From Peptostreptococcaceae bacterium VA2 (lineage in GTDB: Bacteria; Bacillota; Clostridia; Peptostreptococcales; Peptostreptococcaceae), in assembly GCA_000686145.1 (NCBI GenBank), contig JMMB01000007.1, positions 2,666,001 to 2,730,000 on the forward strand: DNA of 64,000 nucleotides. Reading direction: 5' to 3'. This document shows, piece after piece, positions 62,172 to 64,000 of this stretch. The translations under genes and the position numbers were made by a program. Numbering within the stretch: the first letter of the stretch is position 1; every line of letters starts with the position of its first letter. The notes under the pieces were generated by a model, which worked only from the letters and a program-made list of their open reading frames with translations, ran no database searches and was not told where the DNA came from.

Positions 62172-62858
62172 ATGTATTTAATTTATTCACTAATATTTAT
62201 AACTGTTTTATCACTATTTTTTACATCTGCTATAAGGAAAAATTCTAAAATATTTTACTGGATAGCTTCAATAATAGCATCAGGAACAATAATTTATGAA
62301 ATCTTTAGATTAATATCTGATACAAAATTCCAAGGACTTATATTTGATTTTGAAAAAGCTTCTATGAAGGGTAATTTTTCAATAGCCTTTTTTGTATTAG
62401 TAATGTTTGCTGGTACTTTAAACCCTAAGTGGTCTATAACAAAAAAATTATTAAGCATAAGAGCTGAGTCAGCTATTTTGGGATCTATACTTATCTTACC
62501 TCATGGAATAATGTATTTGGTTCGTTTTATAGTAAAGCTAATTAATAATAAGCCTATATCTACACTCTACATAATTTATTTAATAGTTGGGCTTATAGCA
62601 TTTATAATAATGATTCCATTATTTATTACATCACTAAAAAAATTCAGATGTAAAATGAAATATATTGAATGGAAAAAGTTACAAAGATGGGCGTATCCAT
62701 TTTATTTCTTAACTTACATACATATAGTACTTGCACTTCTTAATGATGACGAAGTTGATATATTGAAGCTAAGCGTGTATTCAGTATTATTTATTACCTA
62801 CTTTATTCTAAAGTTAATAAAAACACATAAGAAAAATAAATCTGTGAATACAATATAA
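62172..62858 (+). CDS. Six-helix membrane protein, ferric-reductase-like
   Basis: 228 residues from the ATG at 62172, with AAAAGGAG ahead of it (an in-frame TTG at 62154 overlaps that site). Six membrane helices. Histidines within helices (ILPHGIMYLVRF and FLTYIHIVLALL) and the W-x-K-LQRWAYPFY motif resemble the heme-binding ferric reductase/MsrQ/YedZ transmembrane domain. A Fur-like box upstream fits an iron or redox role. No flavin domain is present. Confidence 0.7.
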   Translation: MYLIYSLIFITVLSLFFTSAIRKNSKIFYWIASIIASGTIIYEIFRLISDTKFQGLIFDFEKASMKGNFSIAFFVLVMFAGTLNPKWSITKKLLSIRAESAILGSILILPHGIMYLVRFIVKLINNKPISTLYIIYLIVGLIAFIIMIPLFITSLKKFRCKMKYIEWKKLQRWAYPFYFLTYIHIVLALLNDDEVDILKLSVYSVLFITYFILKLIKTHKKNKSVNTI

Positions 62859-62887
62859 GAATTATATAATTTATTGATATAAACAAT

Positions 62888-62919
62888 AAGAAACGTCGGT
62901 ATTAACACCGACGTTTCTT
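62888..62919. terminator. Terminator between the membrane protein and the miniprotein array
   Basis: Perfect 13-bp stem AAGAAACGTCGGT / ACCGACGTTTCTT with loop ATTAAC between convergent genes. Confidence 0.92.
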
Positions 62920-62931
62920 GTATATCACTTA

Positions 62932-63126
62932 TTAGCAACAACCATCATCTTCGCCAAACATACCACCACAAGAGCATGTTATTAATAATAATATTAAGAA
63001 AGGTATCCATGCCATTATGTCTATATCACACCAACAATCTCCAAATGCTAGGAATAAGAAGAATAGTACTATAATCCACCAAGCTCCCCCAAAACCTCCA
63101 CATTCTCCAAAGAATCTATCTAACAT
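62932..63126 (-). CDS. Cys-rich two-helix miniprotein, paralogue 1
   Basis: 64 residues: MLDRFFGECGGFGG, hydrophobic helix WWIIVLFFLFLAF, polar GDCWCDIDI turn, second helix WIPFLILLLITCSCG, Cys-rich end EDDGCC. Shares the core WWII(V/I)LFFLFLAF - (C/D)-x-W-(C/S)-(D/E)-I - WIPFLI with three neighbours. Glycine/cysteine-rich short proteins like this occur among clostridial spore-envelope proteins; I cannot name the family. GGGAGG ribosome binding site; probably cotranscribed with paralogue 2. Confidence 0.75.
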   Translation of the reverse strand: MLDRFFGECGGFGGAWWIIVLFFLFLAFGDCWCDIDIMAWIPFLILLLITCSCGGMFGEDDGCC

Positions 63127-63203
63127 AATAAAGTCCTCCCTTTAAATAATTTTTACCTCTTAAGATATTTTCTATCTTTAACAATTATATAATTTAAAAT
63201 TTG

Positions 63204-63398
63204 TTACTCAAAACAAGATTCACAGCTACAAAGTATCAATAATACAATTAGGAAAGGTATCCATGCCATTATATCTATATCGCACCAGCTATCCCCAAAT
63301 GCTAAGAATAAGAAGAATAATATTATTATCCACCAAGCTCCTCTAAATCCTCCATCACATCCATTTCCTCCAAAAAATCTATCTAACATTTTACTCAT
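63204..63398 (-). CDS. Cys-rich two-helix miniprotein, paralogue 2
   Basis: 64 residues starting MSKMLDRFFGGNGCDGG, then WWIIILFFLFLAF, GDSWCDIDIMA, WIPFLIVLLILCSCESC. Very close to paralogue 1 in the DRFFG start and both helices. AGGAGG ribosome binding site and a sigma-K-like promoter with a small GNRA-loop hairpin in the leader. Confidence 0.78.
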   Translation of the reverse strand: MSKMLDRFFGGNGCDGGFRGAWWIIILFFLFLAFGDSWCDIDIMAWIPFLIVLLILCSCESCFE

Positions 63399-63426
63399 TT
63401 TGCTACCTCCTGTTGATATTTAATTT

Positions 63427-63473
63427 TGAGCTTTCGCTCTTAACCTATAGTATGCAATTAGCTCTATTTGTGA
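63427..63473 (-). promoter_or_regulatory. Sigma-K-like promoter and leader hairpin of paralogue 2
   Basis: CATACTAT (-10, 63454-63447) with CACA 14 bases upstream; the transcript begins with a GAGC-GAAA-GCTC hairpin (63428-63439). Paralogue 3 has the same arrangement. Confidence 0.55.
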
Positions 63474-63526
63474 TATTAATTTTCAGTATTTTTTTAGTAA
63501 ACTTATTAATTTTAAATTTAAAAAAG

Positions 63527-63548
63527 GTGCAATACGCACCTTTTTTGT
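63527..63548 (-). terminator. Terminator after paralogue 3
   Basis: AAAAAAGGTGC / GCACCTTTTTT stem, loop GTATT, T run on the minus strand. Confidence 0.85.
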
Positions 63549-63566
63549 ATTGCTTAGCCTAATGAA

Positions 63567-63788
63567 TTAACATCCGCAGTCAAAATTATTATCTAGGCAT
63601 CCACAGTCTCTATCACCTTGTTCACCACATGAGCATACAATTAATAATAATATCAAGAATGGAATCCAATCAGTTATACATATTTCGCTCCAACACTCTT
63701 GGAAAGCTAAGAATAAGAAGAATAATACTATTATCCACCATCCACCTCCATCAAAACAATCAAACATTCTAGTTAATTTGCCACTCAC
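63567..63788 (-). CDS. Cys-rich two-helix miniprotein, paralogue 3
   Basis: 73 residues with a GTG start (AGGAGGGG 7 bases upstream): MSGKLTRMFDCFDGGG, WWIIVLFFLFLAFQECWSE, then WIPFLILLLIVCSCGEQGD, ending RDCGCLDNNFDCGC. Has the extended Cys-rich tail. Preceded by a sigma-K-like promoter and leader hairpin and followed by its own terminator. Confidence 0.77.
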   Translation of the reverse strand: MSGKLTRMFDCFDGGGWWIIVLFFLFLAFQECWSEICITDWIPFLILLLIVCSCGEQGDRDCGCLDNNFDCGC

Positions 63789-63834
63789 ACAAATCCCCTC
63801 CTAAATATAATTTGTTTGCGCCGGTCCCTAGATG

Positions 63835-63890
63835 TATTTTCAGAGCTTCTGCTCTCTCCTTAACATAATATGTAAAAAAATAAAAAGTGT
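63835..63890 (-). promoter_or_regulatory. Sigma-K-like promoter and leader hairpin of paralogue 3
   Basis: CATATTAT (-10, 63872-63865) with ACAC 14 bases upstream (63890-63887). The leader holds AGAGC-AGAA-GCTCT (about 63843-63856), the counterpart of the paralogue 2 hairpin. Confidence 0.55.
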
Positions 63891-63936
63891 TATTATTTTT
63901 TTTATTTTTTTATTTTTATTTTTTATAACATTTTTA

Positions 63937-63980
63937 ATAAGTTAAAAGAAGCTCAAAACTGAGCTTCTTTTAACTTATTA
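63937..63980 (-). terminator. Terminator after paralogue 4
   Basis: 19-bp stem AATAAGTTAAAAGAAGCTC / GAGCTTCTTTTAACTTATT with loop AGTTTT; the stem includes the paralogue 4 stop codon. Confidence 0.88.
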
Positions 63981-64000
63981 ACAACAACCACATCCACCAT
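63978..64000 (-). CDS. Cys-rich miniprotein, paralogue 4, C-terminal end only
   Basis: The last codons in the window read GGCGCC-stop on the minus strand, matching the Cys-rich ends of the three neighbouring miniproteins (GCC and CGC tails) and placed directly before a strong terminator. Six codons are little evidence, but position and composition agree with a further array member. Confidence 0.5.

Overview
The window is low-GC Firmicute chromosome from the Peptostreptococcaceae (the Clostridioides / Paraclostridium / Paeniclostridium / Romboutsia neighbourhood). The evidence is a clostridial rnfCDGEAB operon, an L27 leader peptide next to its Prp protease, a MinCDE/MreBCD/PBP2 cluster, SpoVB, a CdeC-type exosporium protein and a long-form urocanate hydratase. 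The genus is an inference from gene content; species cannot be read from the sequence.

Layout. 1-4837 (minus): housekeeping run TIGR03960-type radical SAM protein, DUF2344 partner, RNase G, L21 leader, rplU, prp and the first codons of rpmA. 5197-6390: flavodiiron protein. 6491-16816 (minus): cell-shape and division block maf-radC-mreBCD-PBP2-minCDE, then rodA and mgsA. 17132-22232 (minus): six-subunit Rnf complex. 22405-31860 (minus): SPOR protein, EEP phosphatase with a probably frameshifted membrane anchor, an ornithine-cyclodeaminase pseudogene, a copper-chaperone-like HMA protein under a CsoR-like palindrome, tRNA-Leu(GAG), peptide-binding lipoprotein, lytic transglycosylase, coaE and polA. 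A candidate small RNA lies on the plus strand near 25028-25119.

32010-41137: an integrated island. tRNA-Leu(CAA) is followed by a decayed tyrosine recombinase, and a 61-bp copy of the tRNA 3' half (one mismatch) reappears 9 kb later. The left part is a graveyard of broken genes (integrase, AP2-domain phage protein, GGDEF, YabE-like). The right part is an intact-looking seven-gene cassette (rfbB, rfbA, FdtA/FdtB-type enzymes, two hexapeptide acyltransferases, a GT2 glycosyltransferase) expected to make and transfer a dTDP-3-acylamino-3,6-dideoxyhexose.

41235-54008: a 50-aa protein, a 66-bp perfect palindromic terminator, lipoprotein, LysR regulator, M18 aminopeptidase, DUF896 protein, MocR-type regulator, PHP phosphatase, then a spore-envelope neighbourhood: spoVB with a hairpin over its ribosome binding site, two propeller-like proteins flanking a cdeC homologue split by an A9 tract, a 6S RNA, and two low-complexity proteins. 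54090-61870 (minus): LacI-family regulator and histidine-to-glutamate operon hutH-hutU-ftcD-hutI-fchA. 62172-64000: a possible Fur-controlled membrane protein and an array of at least four paralogous Cys-rich two-helix miniproteins; two of these and cdeC have sigma-K-like promoters, so I infer mother-cell, late-sporulation expression.

Best candidates for something undescribed are the miniprotein array with shared promoters and leader hairpins, the homopolymer-split cdeC, the orphan transcript near 25.05 kb and the tRNA-bounded sugar island.
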